Shown here piece after piece: positions 28,799 to 36,467 of a stretch of 64,000 bases of DNA. Origin of the DNA: Ensifer oleiphilus. Its GTDB lineage: Bacteria > Pseudomonadota > Alphaproteobacteria > Rhizobiales > Rhizobiaceae. A program made the translations under genes and the position numbers. Numbering within the stretch: position 1 is the first letter of the stretch; every line of letters begins with the position of its first letter. The DNA lies in contig NZ_JABWDU010000003.1 in the NCBI RefSeq assembly GCF_013371465.1, positions 372,001 through 436,000 on the forward strand. The letters run 5' to 3'. Below the pieces are notes generated by a model that was not told the DNA's origin, searched no databases, and saw only the letters and a program-made list of their open reading frames with translations.

Positions 28799-29293
28799 GT
28801 GGAAGCCGGACATGATACCAGCGAGCTAGAAATGGTCGTCCTGATGACGCCCGACATGGCCAATTTCAGCGGCAAGGTCCATGGTGGCGCCCTGCTCAAT
28901 CTTCTCGACCGCGTCGCGTTCTCCTGCGCCTCACGCTATTCGCAGCAGTATGCGGTAACCCTGTCAGTGGACCAGGTCGTCTTTCGCCAACCGATCCATG
29001 TCGGCGAACTCGTGACCTTTCGCGCCTCGATCAATCATGCCGGGCGGACGTCGATGGAAGTCGGGATCCGCGTCGAAGCCGAAAACATCCGCACCGGCGA
29101 GCGTCGGCACACGAATTCCTGCTATTTCACCATGGTCGCCGTTGACGCCGAAGGGCGTCCGACTGCTGTTCCGCCCTACGATCCCGTCACCGCCGTCCGA
29201 AAGCAGCGCCAGCGCGCAGCTGAGGTCAGGAAAAGCTTGCGGCGTGAGTTCGAGGTCCGTTTTCAAGCTGCTGGGTCGTCTGCCGAAACCTGA
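28799..29293 (+). CDS. Acyl-CoA thioesterase (hot-dog fold, YciA-like)
   Basis: 164 residues. FSGKVHGGALLNLLDRVAFSCASRYS carries the hot-dog helix with the catalytic Asp region, and VTLSVDQVVFRQPIHVGELVTFRASINHAGRTSMEVGIRVEAENI is typical of cytosolic acyl-CoA hydrolases (YciA/ACOT). It releases free fatty acid and CoA; chain-length preference is not readable. It begins with GTG at 28799, with GAGGAG eight bases upstream. A truncated copy of its first 130 bp is at 16570. Confidence 0.88.
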   Translation: MEAGHDTSELEMVVLMTPDMANFSGKVHGGALLNLLDRVAFSCASRYSQQYAVTLSVDQVVFRQPIHVGELVTFRASINHAGRTSMEVGIRVEAENIRTGERRHTNSCYFTMVAVDAEGRPTAVPPYDPVTAVRKQRQRAAEVRKSLRREFEVRFQAAGSSAET

Positions 29294-29706
29294 CCGCCGC
29301 AATTTGTGCGCTTCCACTTCGGCGGTGCTTCTGCATCGAAGCCAGGTCACTTTTTGCAACAAGGCCGCTCTTGTGTTTGGGCAGGCGGCCTGATGGTGTA
29401 TCTTTTTGCCGGCCGGAGTTGAGTGACCAAGTGGTGCGGCCCATGCCCTGCGCATGGAACGGCGACCGTCTGGCCCCTCAAACCTGCTGAACCCTTAGAA
29501 TCTTCGGCGCCATTCGCGTCGTACGCCTATGTATATGCACCGTGAAGATATCTCTGCGTTCTGAAGACCACCATGATGCGTTCAGAGTGATCGCGCCGAG
29601 TTCTGCATCTGGCGCCATTTTCGGGAACAAGCGAAACCACCTCTCAACGCCTGCAGCTTCGGGAAACCAGCACCGTATTTGCAGGCTTAGAAGATAGGAG
29701 ATTCAA
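29294..29706. other. 410-bp intergenic stretch
   Basis: No gene is visible. A hairpin GGCCGC...GCGGCC at about 29364-29391, followed some bases later by CTTTTT, may end the thioesterase transcript. The remaining 300 bp should hold the control region of the small gene at 29707. Confidence 0.4.
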
Positions 29707-29910
29707 ATGTCCACGTCCGAAACGGGAATGCAGTTTACTGAAGGCGTCGCGAATGGCGAAGTCCGGTACGATCTGGAGGATTTCATTCGCGCCTCCGGCA
29801 TTCCGCCACAGGAGGCCCACGAGATGTTTACGAAATACGGGCCCTACAAGTCGGACCTGGACCCCTTGCTGAAGGCCCGGGCCGACCAGCATATGGATCT
29901 GATGAAGTAG
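29707..29910 (+). CDS. Small conserved-looking protein, 67 residues, unknown function
   Basis: A short frame with a good ribosome site (AGGAG seven bases upstream) and coding character. The product is acidic and mostly helical (EVRYDLEDFIRASGIPPQEAHEMFTKYGPYKSDLDPLLKARADQHMDLM). The central part, with a Gly-Ile-Pro turn and a Lys-Tyr-Gly, resembles small stress proteins of the DUF3606 kind, but I cannot assign it. No membrane segment or signal. Confidence 0.6.
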   Translation: MSTSETGMQFTEGVANGEVRYDLEDFIRASGIPPQEAHEMFTKYGPYKSDLDPLLKARADQHMDLMK

Positions 29911-29987
29911 GGTCACCTCGCCCGCCGGCCATGGCAGATAGTGGAGCGTGGCGACTGCCTCGCTCACCCCAGATCGCTGTCCGATCG

Positions 29988-30650
29988 TCAATCCGCGGAG
30001 TAACGCTCCTCGAGCCAGGGATCGCCACGCATGTGATAGCCGTTACGCTCCCAGAAGCCGGCTTCGTCGCTCGCTCGAAAATCGATGCGCGTCAACCACT
30101 TCGCGCTCTTCCAGAAATAGAGATGCGGCACGACGAGCCGCATCGGCCCACCATGGGTACGGCTGATCGGTTGCCCCTCCCAATCCGTGGCGAGGATTGC
30201 GGGCTCCGAGGCGAAATCGGCAAGCGGAAGATTGGTCATATAGCCATCGTAACTCGTCAGCATGACATGGGTTGCTTCCGGTTTCGGCATGACCAGATCG
30301 AGCAGGTCGTGCGTCAACACGCCTTGCCAGCGGTTGTCATAGCGCGACCAGGTCGTGACGCAGTGAATGTCGGAGAGGCTGTCACCCTGCGGCAAGGCCT
30401 TGAACGCTGCCCAGTCCAGCGACAGGCGCTGTTCGACGAGGCCGGTCACATCAAGGCGCCAGCGCTCCAAGCCGATCGCAGGCTGCTGCCCAAGGTCCAG
30501 CACCGGCCAATCCTTGACGAGGTGTTGGCCTGGTGGCAACCGTTCATCCTCAGGTCGGGCGACATGCCCGGTGAGAAATTTGCCCGCCGCCGCCCAGCGT
30601 CGCTTCGTCGTGGTCAGCTTTGTTTCCGTTGAGCGTTCGTCTTCGGTCAT
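29988..30650 (-). CDS. Sulfite-oxidase-like molybdopterin oxidoreductase, cytoplasmic
   Basis: 220 residues with the oxidoreductase molybdopterin-binding fold (SUOX/MsrP type). Cys97 in HCVTTWSRYDNRWQGV is the molybdenum ligand. THGGPMRLVVPHLYFWKSAKWL is the conserved cofactor-binding segment. Unlike MsrP (YedY) it has no Tat signal and no dimerisation domain, so it should work in the cytoplasm as a single-domain protein. Substrate unknown. Its start at 30650 follows GGAGTAGGA. Confidence 0.85.
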   Translation of the reverse strand: MTEDERSTETKLTTTKRRWAAAGKFLTGHVARPEDERLPPGQHLVKDWPVLDLGQQPAIGLERWRLDVTGLVEQRLSLDWAAFKALPQGDSLSDIHCVTTWSRYDNRWQGVLTHDLLDLVMPKPEATHVMLTSYDGYMTNLPLADFASEPAILATDWEGQPISRTHGGPMRLVVPHLYFWKSAKWLTRIDFRASDEAGFWERNGYHMRGDPWLEERYSAD

Positions 30651-30675
30651 CGCATCCTACTCCGGTCTGCCGGAT

Positions 30676-30782
30676 TAAAGCACGTCGCGCAAAAGTGTGC
30701 AGCGGTTTTGCGATAACGACATGCGTGCAAACAAGAACCTAAAGCGCGCCAAGCGAATCTGAGAGATCGCGATGCGCTTTAG
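30676..30782. repeat. RIME1-like intergenic palindromic repeat, copy 2
   Basis: About 107 bp matching the repeat at 19791-19898 at roughly nine of ten positions, in the same orientation, with the same two palindromes (GCGCAAAAG/TTTTGCG and AAAGCGCG/GCGCTTT). It separates the sulfite-oxidase-like gene from pcaR. Confidence 0.72.
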
Positions 30783-30828
30783 AAGACCCGTCGCGGTTTC
30801 CGTCAGGCGCCAGGCGCAGGTATCACCG

Positions 30829-31584
30829 TCAGGGCAGCACAACGCGGAGCGCGGCCTGCGTCTCTTTCAGCAGCGGCAGATAGCGCTCGACCATCTCGGC
30901 AGCCGGCACATGGGCCGCCGGCGCACCGATGTTGAGTGCGGCGACGATCCGGTCGCGATCGTTTCGAAGCGGAACGGCGATGGAGCATAGGCCAATCTCC
31001 AGCTCCTGGTCGATGATCGCATAACCCTGTTGGCGCACGCGGCCGATCTCGGCCATCAGCTCTTCCGGGTCGGTTCTTGTGTGAGGCGTATTGGCCTTGA
31101 GGTCGGAACGGGCGAGCACGTCCCTCGCCTGCGCCTCCGGCAGTGCCGCGAGCCACACGCGCCCCATGGAAGCGCAATAGGCGGGCAGGCGTGAACCCGG
31201 CATCAGGCTGATCGACATCACCCGTTTCTGCGACGCGCGCGCGATGTAGACGATCTCCGTTCCGTCGAGCACGGAGGCGGAGGCGCTCTGTCCGGCCCGC
31301 TCCGAAAGCTGGTCAAGGTAGGGCTGGACGATTGCCGGCAGAGGCGTTGCGGAGAGATAGGCGTGGCCCAGCCGCAGCACCTTGGGCGTCAGCGAAAAGA
31401 ACTTTCCATCATAGTCGGCATAGCCGAGTTCCGAGAGCGTCAGCAACGAGCGGCGGACGGTCGCCCGGTCGAGGCCGGTGATCTTGGCGGCCTCGGTGAT
31501 CGTCAACTTCTGCTGGGTTTCGCCAAAAGCCTCGATGACGGTCAGGCCGCGGGCAAAACCACTGACGAAATCGGTTTCTCTCAT
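30829..31584 (-). CDS. pcaR: IclR-family regulator PcaR
   Basis: 251 residues. An N-terminal winged helix (LTITEAAKITGLDRATVRRSLLTLSELGYADYDGKFFSLT) is followed by the IclR effector domain (SASVLDGTEIVYIARASQKRVMSISLMPGSRLPAYCASMGRVWLA). It is divergent from pcaIJF, the usual place of PcaR, which activates pcaIJF in response to beta-ketoadipate. A GAGG site precedes the ATG. Confidence 0.92.
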   Translation of the reverse strand: MRETDFVSGFARGLTVIEAFGETQQKLTITEAAKITGLDRATVRRSLLTLSELGYADYDGKFFSLTPKVLRLGHAYLSATPLPAIVQPYLDQLSERAGQSASASVLDGTEIVYIARASQKRVMSISLMPGSRLPAYCASMGRVWLAALPEAQARDVLARSDLKANTPHTRTDPEELMAEIGRVRQQGYAIIDQELEIGLCSIAVPLRNDRDRIVAALNIGAPAAHVPAAEMVERYLPLLKETQAALRVVLP

Positions 31585-31614
31585 CGTCCATCCTCAACTC
31601 ATTGCCATTCATTC

Positions 31615-31649
31615 TGTGCGATATGCGAACAAATGTCAACTATCGCACA
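31615..31649. promoter_or_regulatory. PcaR operator region between pcaR and pcaI
   Basis: A perfect 9-bp inverted repeat, TGTGCGATA (31615-31623) and TATCGCACA (31641-31649), lies between the divergent genes. The first half sits inside GTGCGATATGCGAAC (31616-31630), which agrees at 12 of 15 positions with the reverse complement of the Pseudomonas putida PcaR site as I recall it (GTTCGATAATCGCAC). Confidence 0.62.
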
Positions 31650-31833
31650 AAATATTTGACGTCCTCGGTTTTTGAGAGCCTATTTCAGGCCACTACGGGC
31701 AAGAAAAGGCCCATGCTTGCCGACGCCGAGATGATGTTGCCGGGACAGTAACCCCACCAGCACTTCACCAACCGGCTGCACAAAACGCGCGCCCGCCGAC
31801 AGGTGGCAACGCTCAGATCAGAAGAGAGGAAAC

Positions 31834-32694
31834 ATGGCGAAGATCGTTTCGCTCGCCGAGGCAATCGGCGAGAATGTCAGGGATGGCGACACCGTCGCCA
31901 TGGAAGGCTTTACCCATCTGATCCCCTATGCCGCCGGGCACGAGGTGATCCGCCAGGGGCGCAAGGACCTGTTCCTCGTGCGTATGACGCCGGACATCCT
32001 CTATGACCAGCTGATCGGCGTTGGTGCGGCCCGTGGCATGAAATTCTCCTGGGGCGGCAATCCCGGCGTCGGCTCCCTGCACCGCTTCCGCGATGCGGTT
32101 GAAAACCAATGGCCGCGGCCGCTCGAAATCGAAGAACATTCCCATGCGGCGATGGCCAATGCCTATGAGGCAGGTGCGGCCAACCTGCCGTTTGCGATGC
32201 TGCGCGGATATATCGGCGCCGACCTCCCCAAGGTGAACCCGAACATCAAATCTGTCACCTGCCCGTTTACCTCGGAAGTGCTTGCTGCTGTTCCGGCAAT
32301 CCGGCCCGACGTCACCATCATCCATGCCCAGCGCGCCGATCGGAAGGGCAATGTGCTGATCGAGGGCATCGTCGGCGTGCAGAAGGAGGCGGTGCTAGCA
32401 GCCAGGCGTTCGATCGTCACTGTCGAGGAAATCGTCGACGAGCTTGCGCCACCATCGCCGAACTCCGTTGTGCTGCCTACCTGGGCGGTGACCGCCATCA
32501 GCCATGTGCCGGGCGGCGCCTTCCCCTCCTATGCCCACGGCTATTATCCGCGCTCGAACGCCTTCTACATCGGCTGGGACGACATCGCCCGCGACCGCGA
32601 GAGTTTTACGGCCTGGATCAAGGAGAACGTGCTGGACGCACGGCCTGAAGACTTTGCACGACACGCCGGCAAGGCGCCGGCAAAGGCCGCTTGA
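31834..32694 (+). CDS. pcaI: 3-oxoadipate CoA-transferase subunit A PcaI
   Basis: 286 residues, subunit alpha of a family I CoA-transferase. It moves CoA from succinyl-CoA to beta-ketoadipate. The N-terminal segment GDTVAMEGFTHLIPYAAGHEVIRQG and the HPRV-like blocks are typical of PcaI/GctA. It starts at 31834 after GAGAGGAAAC. pcaJ follows within 10 bp. Confidence 0.94.
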   Translation: MAKIVSLAEAIGENVRDGDTVAMEGFTHLIPYAAGHEVIRQGRKDLFLVRMTPDILYDQLIGVGAARGMKFSWGGNPGVGSLHRFRDAVENQWPRPLEIEEHSHAAMANAYEAGAANLPFAMLRGYIGADLPKVNPNIKSVTCPFTSEVLAAVPAIRPDVTIIHAQRADRKGNVLIEGIVGVQKEAVLAARRSIVTVEEIVDELAPPSPNSVVLPTWAVTAISHVPGGAFPSYAHGYYPRSNAFYIGWDDIARDRESFTAWIKENVLDARPEDFARHAGKAPAKAA

Positions 32695-32704
32695 GGAGGC
32701 GATG

Positions 32705-33487
32705 ATGACGGATTTCACCCCCACCGAAATGATGACCATCGCCGCATCGCGCGAACTCTCCAACGACGACGTCTGCTTTGTCGGCATCGGCGCGCCATCG
32801 GCCGCCTGCAACGTGGCGCGGCTGACCCACGCGCCCGACATCACCCTGATCTATGAGAGCGGAACCGTCGGCACCAGGCCGGACGTGCTGCCGCTGTCGA
32901 TCGGCGACGGCGAGCTTTGCGATACGGCCCTTTTCACAGTCTCGGTGCCGGAAATGTTTCGCTACTGGCTCCAGGGCGGCCGCATCACCACCGGGTTTCT
33001 CGGCGGCGCGCAGATCGACAAGTTCGCCAATCTCAACACCACGGTCGTCGGGTCCTACGACCACCCGAAGGTTCGCCTGCCGGGCGGCGGTGGCGCGCCG
33101 GAGATCGCGTCGAATTGTGGTCGTATCTTCATCACCATGGCACTCTCCAAGCGCGGTTTCGTTGAAAAGCTGCCCTTCATCACCTCGATGGGCCATGGAG
33201 AAGGTGGCGATCATCGCGAGCGGCTCGGCATGAAGACCAAGGGACCGACCCGCGTCATTACCGATCTCTGCATTCTGGAGCCCGATGCCGTCAGCAAGGA
33301 ACTGACGGTCGTGTCGATCCATGACGGCGTCACGCGCGAGCAGATTGTCGACAATTGCGGCTGGCCGATCAAGTTTGCCGACCAGGTGATCGCGACCCCG
33401 GTGCCGACCGAAATCGAGCTGACGACGCTTCGCGACATCAATGCGCGCACCAAGAAGGCCCATCAGGGCGACAGGGAGGCCGCATGA
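32705..33487 (+). CDS. pcaJ: 3-oxoadipate CoA-transferase subunit B PcaJ
   Basis: 260 residues, subunit beta, which carries the catalytic Glu (LIYESGTVG near residue 55-60) that forms the glutamyl-CoA thioester. Two ATG codons are in tandem at 32702 and 32705; AGGAGG at 32694-32699 is five bases from the second, which I chose. The stop TGA overlaps the pcaF start (ATGATGG). Confidence 0.94.
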   Translation: MTDFTPTEMMTIAASRELSNDDVCFVGIGAPSAACNVARLTHAPDITLIYESGTVGTRPDVLPLSIGDGELCDTALFTVSVPEMFRYWLQGGRITTGFLGGAQIDKFANLNTTVVGSYDHPKVRLPGGGGAPEIASNCGRIFITMALSKRGFVEKLPFITSMGHGEGGDHRERLGMKTKGPTRVITDLCILEPDAVSKELTVVSIHDGVTREQIVDNCGWPIKFADQVIATPVPTEIELTTLRDINARTKKAHQGDREAA

Positions 33488-34692
33488 TGGCTGACGCCTA
33501 TATCTGCGATTACATCCGCACACCGATCGGTCGCTTCGGCGGCGCGCTCTCGTCGGTCAGGGCAGACGACCTTGGGGCCATACCGCTGAAGGCCCTGATC
33601 GAACGCAACCCTTCTGTCGACTGGGAAGCGGTCGATGACGTCATTTTCGGTTGCGCCAACCAGGCCGGCGAAGACAACCGCAACGTCGCGCGCATGTCGC
33701 TGCTTCTGGCCGGGCTGCCGGCAAGCGTGACGGGCACCACCATCAACCGTCTCTGCGGTTCGGGCATGGACGCCGTCATCGCGGCAGCGCGCGCCATCAA
33801 GGCGGGTGAAGCCGAGCTGATGATATCAGGCGGTGTCGAGAGCATGTCGCGGGCACCCTTCGTCATGCCGAAGGCGGAGAGCGCTTTTTCCCGCTCTGCG
33901 GAGATCTACGACACCACGATCGGCTGGCGCTTCGTCAACCCGCTGATGAAGAAACAATATGGCGTCGATTCCATGCCAGAGACCGGCGAAAACGTTGCCG
34001 AAGACTTCAATGTGAGCCGTGAAGATCAGGACGCCTTTGCCGTGCGCAGCCAGGCAAAAGCGGCGGCCGCGCAAGCGAGCGGTCGACTGGCAAGGGAGAT
34101 CGTTGCCGTCACCATCCCGCAGCGCAAGGGCGAGCCGACGATAGTCGAGAAGGACGAACATCCGCGTGCGACGACGATGGAGGCACTTGCCAAGCTCGGC
34201 ACGCCCTTCAGGAAAGAGGGTGGTACGGTTACCGCCGGCAACGCCTCCGGCGTCAACGACGGTGCTGTGGCACTGATCATCGCTTCGGAGGCGGCGGCCA
34301 AGAGACACGGTCTTACGCCGATTGCCCGTATCCTCGGGGGCGCAACCGCCGGCGTCGCACCGCGCATAATGGGCTTCGGCCCGGCTCCGGCCTCGAAGAA
34401 ATTGATGGCGCGCCTGGGTCTGACGCAGGAACAGTTCGATGTCATCGAACTCAACGAGGCCTTTGCCTCGCAAGGGCTGGCGACGCTGCGCGATCTCGGC
34501 ATTGCCGACGACGACGGTCGCGTCAACCGCAACGGCGGCGCCATTGCGCTCGGTCACCCGCTCGGCATGTCCGGTGCCCGCATCACCGGGACGGCGGCGC
34601 TGGAACTGGCCGAGACGGGTGGACGTTACAGCCTTTCGACCATGTGCATCGGCGTCGGCCAGGGCATCGCGGTAGCACTCGAGCGGGTCTGA
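33484..34692 (+). CDS. pcaF: 3-oxoadipyl-CoA thiolase PcaF
   Basis: 402 residues, the usual thiolase length. It splits beta-ketoadipyl-CoA into succinyl-CoA and acetyl-CoA, the last step of the pathway. Catalytic residues are Cys in NRLCGSGMDAV (about 90), His in ALGHPLGMSGARI, and Cys in MCIGVGQG. GGAGG precedes the ATG. It closes the operon pcaIJF, which ends at a strong terminator. Confidence 0.94.
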   Translation: MMADAYICDYIRTPIGRFGGALSSVRADDLGAIPLKALIERNPSVDWEAVDDVIFGCANQAGEDNRNVARMSLLLAGLPASVTGTTINRLCGSGMDAVIAAARAIKAGEAELMISGGVESMSRAPFVMPKAESAFSRSAEIYDTTIGWRFVNPLMKKQYGVDSMPETGENVAEDFNVSREDQDAFAVRSQAKAAAAQASGRLAREIVAVTIPQRKGEPTIVEKDEHPRATTMEALAKLGTPFRKEGGTVTAGNASGVNDGAVALIIASEAAAKRHGLTPIARILGGATAGVAPRIMGFGPAPASKKLMARLGLTQEQFDVIELNEAFASQGLATLRDLGIADDDGRVNRNGGAIALGHPLGMSGARITGTAALELAETGGRYSLSTMCIGVGQGIAVALERV

Positions 34693-34757
34693 AGATTGAC
34701 GGGCAAAAGTGTGTTTTCGGTCTCGCGATAGCAATACAGCCAGACCGAGCGCAATTC

Positions 34758-34787
34758 GGGAGCCGTCCAATGACGGCTCCCCTCTTT
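34758..34787 (+). terminator. Rho-independent terminator after pcaF
   Basis: GGGAGCCGTC (34758-34767) pairs perfectly with GACGGCTCCC (34772-34781) around CAAT, followed by CTCTTT. It lies between the convergent pcaF and the DUF2165 gene, so it could also stop the opposite transcript, although no T run follows on that side. Confidence 0.85.
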
Positions 34788-34790
34788 AAC

Positions 34791-35288
34791 TCACACGGTC
34801 TCTTCGTCGCGCTGCGCCAGGAAGATCAACACCAGCAGAATGGTAATGAAAAAGCGGAAGGCATCGGGAACGCCGTTCCATTGCTTCGACATCCACATGC
34901 CGAACCATTCACCGCCGACCGACATGAAGCCGACCTGCCAGACGAGGAAGCCGAGCGTGAGGCCTGATATCGCCACGGTCTTCGCCCGGTTGAACTCGCG
35001 CGCGCCACCATTGAGGTTGGTGGCCAGCCGGTAGGCGCCCAGCCAGCAAAGTAGCGCCGTCAGAGTCTCAGCCGCGATGATCGCGATATAGAACACGTTG
35101 TGCAGCACCGGACTGGTGATGGCGCGATATTTGATCGTCGCGTCGGGAAAGATCGTATCCATCATCATCACATGCTGAACGAAGGCGAAGTTCGTTGCGT
35201 AGTCGGTGATGTTGCCGAAGGCGACGAGCGTTGAGAACAAGGCGATTGCAGCGACGGCTGCGGTTTTGGCAATTCGAATGATTTTCAT
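34791..35288 (-). CDS. DUF2165 small integral membrane protein
   Basis: 165 residues with four hydrophobic helices: AAVAAIALFSTLVAFGNI near the N-terminus, VFYIAIIAAETLTALLCWLG, ISGLTLGFLVWQVGFMS and FFITILLVLIFLA. The pattern fits the DUF2165 family, whose role is unknown. The ATG at 35288 follows AGGAGT; the frame runs further up without a ribosome site. No operon partner: convergent with pcaF and divergent from the ArsR gene. Confidence 0.8.
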   Translation of the reverse strand: MKIIRIAKTAAVAAIALFSTLVAFGNITDYATNFAFVQHVMMMDTIFPDATIKYRAITSPVLHNVFYIAIIAAETLTALLCWLGAYRLATNLNGGAREFNRAKTVAISGLTLGFLVWQVGFMSVGGEWFGMWMSKQWNGVPDAFRFFITILLVLIFLAQRDEETV

Positions 35289-35506
35289 TTCCGGTACTCC
35301 TGTCCACTGCCGGCACACCCGAAATCCGGGCCGAATCCTACCGGCATCAGTCCAGCCATAGCCCGCCGGCAGCAACGAGCGGGACTGTAACACGCCCCCT
35401 CCACAACTTGCAGGATGATGCATATGCACTCCGACAGCGACGCCAGCAGAACATGCGGCGATCTTGCCGCTCGCTTGCAGTCTTGACTTCCGTCGCGAAA
35501 GACAAC

Positions 35507-35538
35507 ATAACCATTCAGTTCTAAAACTTATTGGTTAT
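35507..35538. promoter_or_regulatory. Inverted repeat just before the ArsR-family gene, candidate autoregulatory operator
   Basis: ATAACCA (35507-35513) and TGGTTAT (35532-35538) form a perfect 7-bp inverted repeat that ends five bases before the ATG at 35543. The half site lies over the likely -10 (TTATAT), so binding of the ArsR protein would block its own promoter. Confidence 0.5.
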
Positions 35539-35542
35539 ATAA

Positions 35543-35926
35543 ATGACCCCATCCGAACGCCTCGACGCCACCTTTGCCGCTCTTGCCGATCCGACACGAC
35601 GAGCCATCCTTTCCCGTCTGGCGCTGGGCGAGGCTTCGGTTCTCGAACTTGCCGAACCCTTCGCCATGAGCCAGCCGGCGGTGTCGAAGCACCTGAAGGT
35701 GCTGGAGCGCGCCGGATTGGTCTCGCGCAGCCGCGATGCGCAGCGCCGTCCCTGTCGCATCGAGATCGTTCCACTGACCGAGGTAACCGACTGGCTGGCG
35801 GAGTATCGCAAGCTTTGGCAAGCGAACTTTGCCCGTCTCGACACACTGCTTGAGGAAATGAAGGCCGATGCCGCCTCACAAGCATCGGCAATGAACCCCA
35901 CCGATTTCACGACGAAGGAGGACTGA
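35543..35926 (+). CDS. ArsR/SmtB-family transcriptional repressor
   Basis: 127 residues. It has the winged helix-turn-helix of ArsR proteins (FAALADPTRRAILSRLALGEASVLELAEPFAMSQPAVSKHLKVLERAGLVSR). It lacks the CxC metal motif, so it belongs to the metal-independent SdpR-like subgroup that commonly precedes an AHSA1-type gene. There is almost no untranslated leader upstream of the ATG and no clear ribosome site. The next gene begins one base after its stop. Confidence 0.9.
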   Translation: MTPSERLDATFAALADPTRRAILSRLALGEASVLELAEPFAMSQPAVSKHLKVLERAGLVSRSRDAQRRPCRIEIVPLTEVTDWLAEYRKLWQANFARLDTLLEEMKADAASQASAMNPTDFTTKED

Positions 35927-35927
35927 C

Positions 35928-36422
35928 ATGCGTGCAACGTCCAACAAACTGGTCGTCACAGCCCACGGCGACCGCGAAATTCGCATTATCCGCACGTTTG
36001 ACGCACCGCGCCGGCTGGTTTTCGACGCCTTCACCAAACCGGCGCTCGTCAAGCGCTGGCTGACCGGCCCGGACGGCTGGTCGCTACCCGTCTGCGAAAT
36101 CGATCTGAAACCCGGTGGAACGTTTCGCTACGTCTGGAAGAACACGGAAGGCACGGAGATGGGCATGGGCGGCACCTACCGCGAGATCGATGCGCCGGAC
36201 CGGATCGTCCATGACGAACTCTTCGACGAGGACTGGACCGGTGGCCAGGCCGAGGTGACGACCCTCTTCGTCGAGGATGGTGGGCGCACCACGGTGACGA
36301 CATCCGTCGTCTACTCCTCCACGGAAGCGCGCGATGCGGTTCTCAAGTCACCGATGGAGAGCGGCATTGCGATCGGCTACGATCGCCTTGAAGGCATTCT
36401 TGCCTCCGAACCAGTGAAATAG
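35928..36422 (+). CDS. SRPBCC (AHSA1/START-like) ligand-binding protein
   Basis: 164 residues of the AHSA1 family: IRTFDAPRRLVFDAFTKPALVKRWLTGPDGW at the N-terminus, then CEIDLKPGGTFRYVWKN, GTYREIDAPDRIVHDELFDEDW, and the C-terminal helix GIAIGYDRLEGIL. This hydrophobic-cavity fold binds small ligands or polyketides; the function is unknown. It lies one base after an ArsR regulator, a very common pair, with GGAGG before the ATG. Confidence 0.85.
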   Translation: MRATSNKLVVTAHGDREIRIIRTFDAPRRLVFDAFTKPALVKRWLTGPDGWSLPVCEIDLKPGGTFRYVWKNTEGTEMGMGGTYREIDAPDRIVHDELFDEDWTGGQAEVTTLFVEDGGRTTVTTSVVYSSTEARDAVLKSPMESGIAIGYDRLEGILASEPVK

Positions 36423-36431
36423 TCATGGAAT

Positions 36432-36461
36432 GACCATGGGCGGATTGATCCGCCCATGGTC
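36432..36461. terminator. Bidirectional terminator between AHSA1 and GH42 genes
   Basis: A perfect 14-bp stem, GACCATGGGCGGAT (36432-36445) with ATCCGCCCATGGTC (36448-36461), has a 2-nt loop between two convergent genes. T-rich tracts on both sides are only partial. Confidence 0.7.
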
Positions 36462-36467
36462 CAATTC

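Noticed and set aside
29613-29645. GGAAC in front of the 67-residue gene as an EcfG promoter
   Set aside because: At 16-17 bp downstream the sequence is CAAC or AACG and not CGTT, so the -10 is missing.
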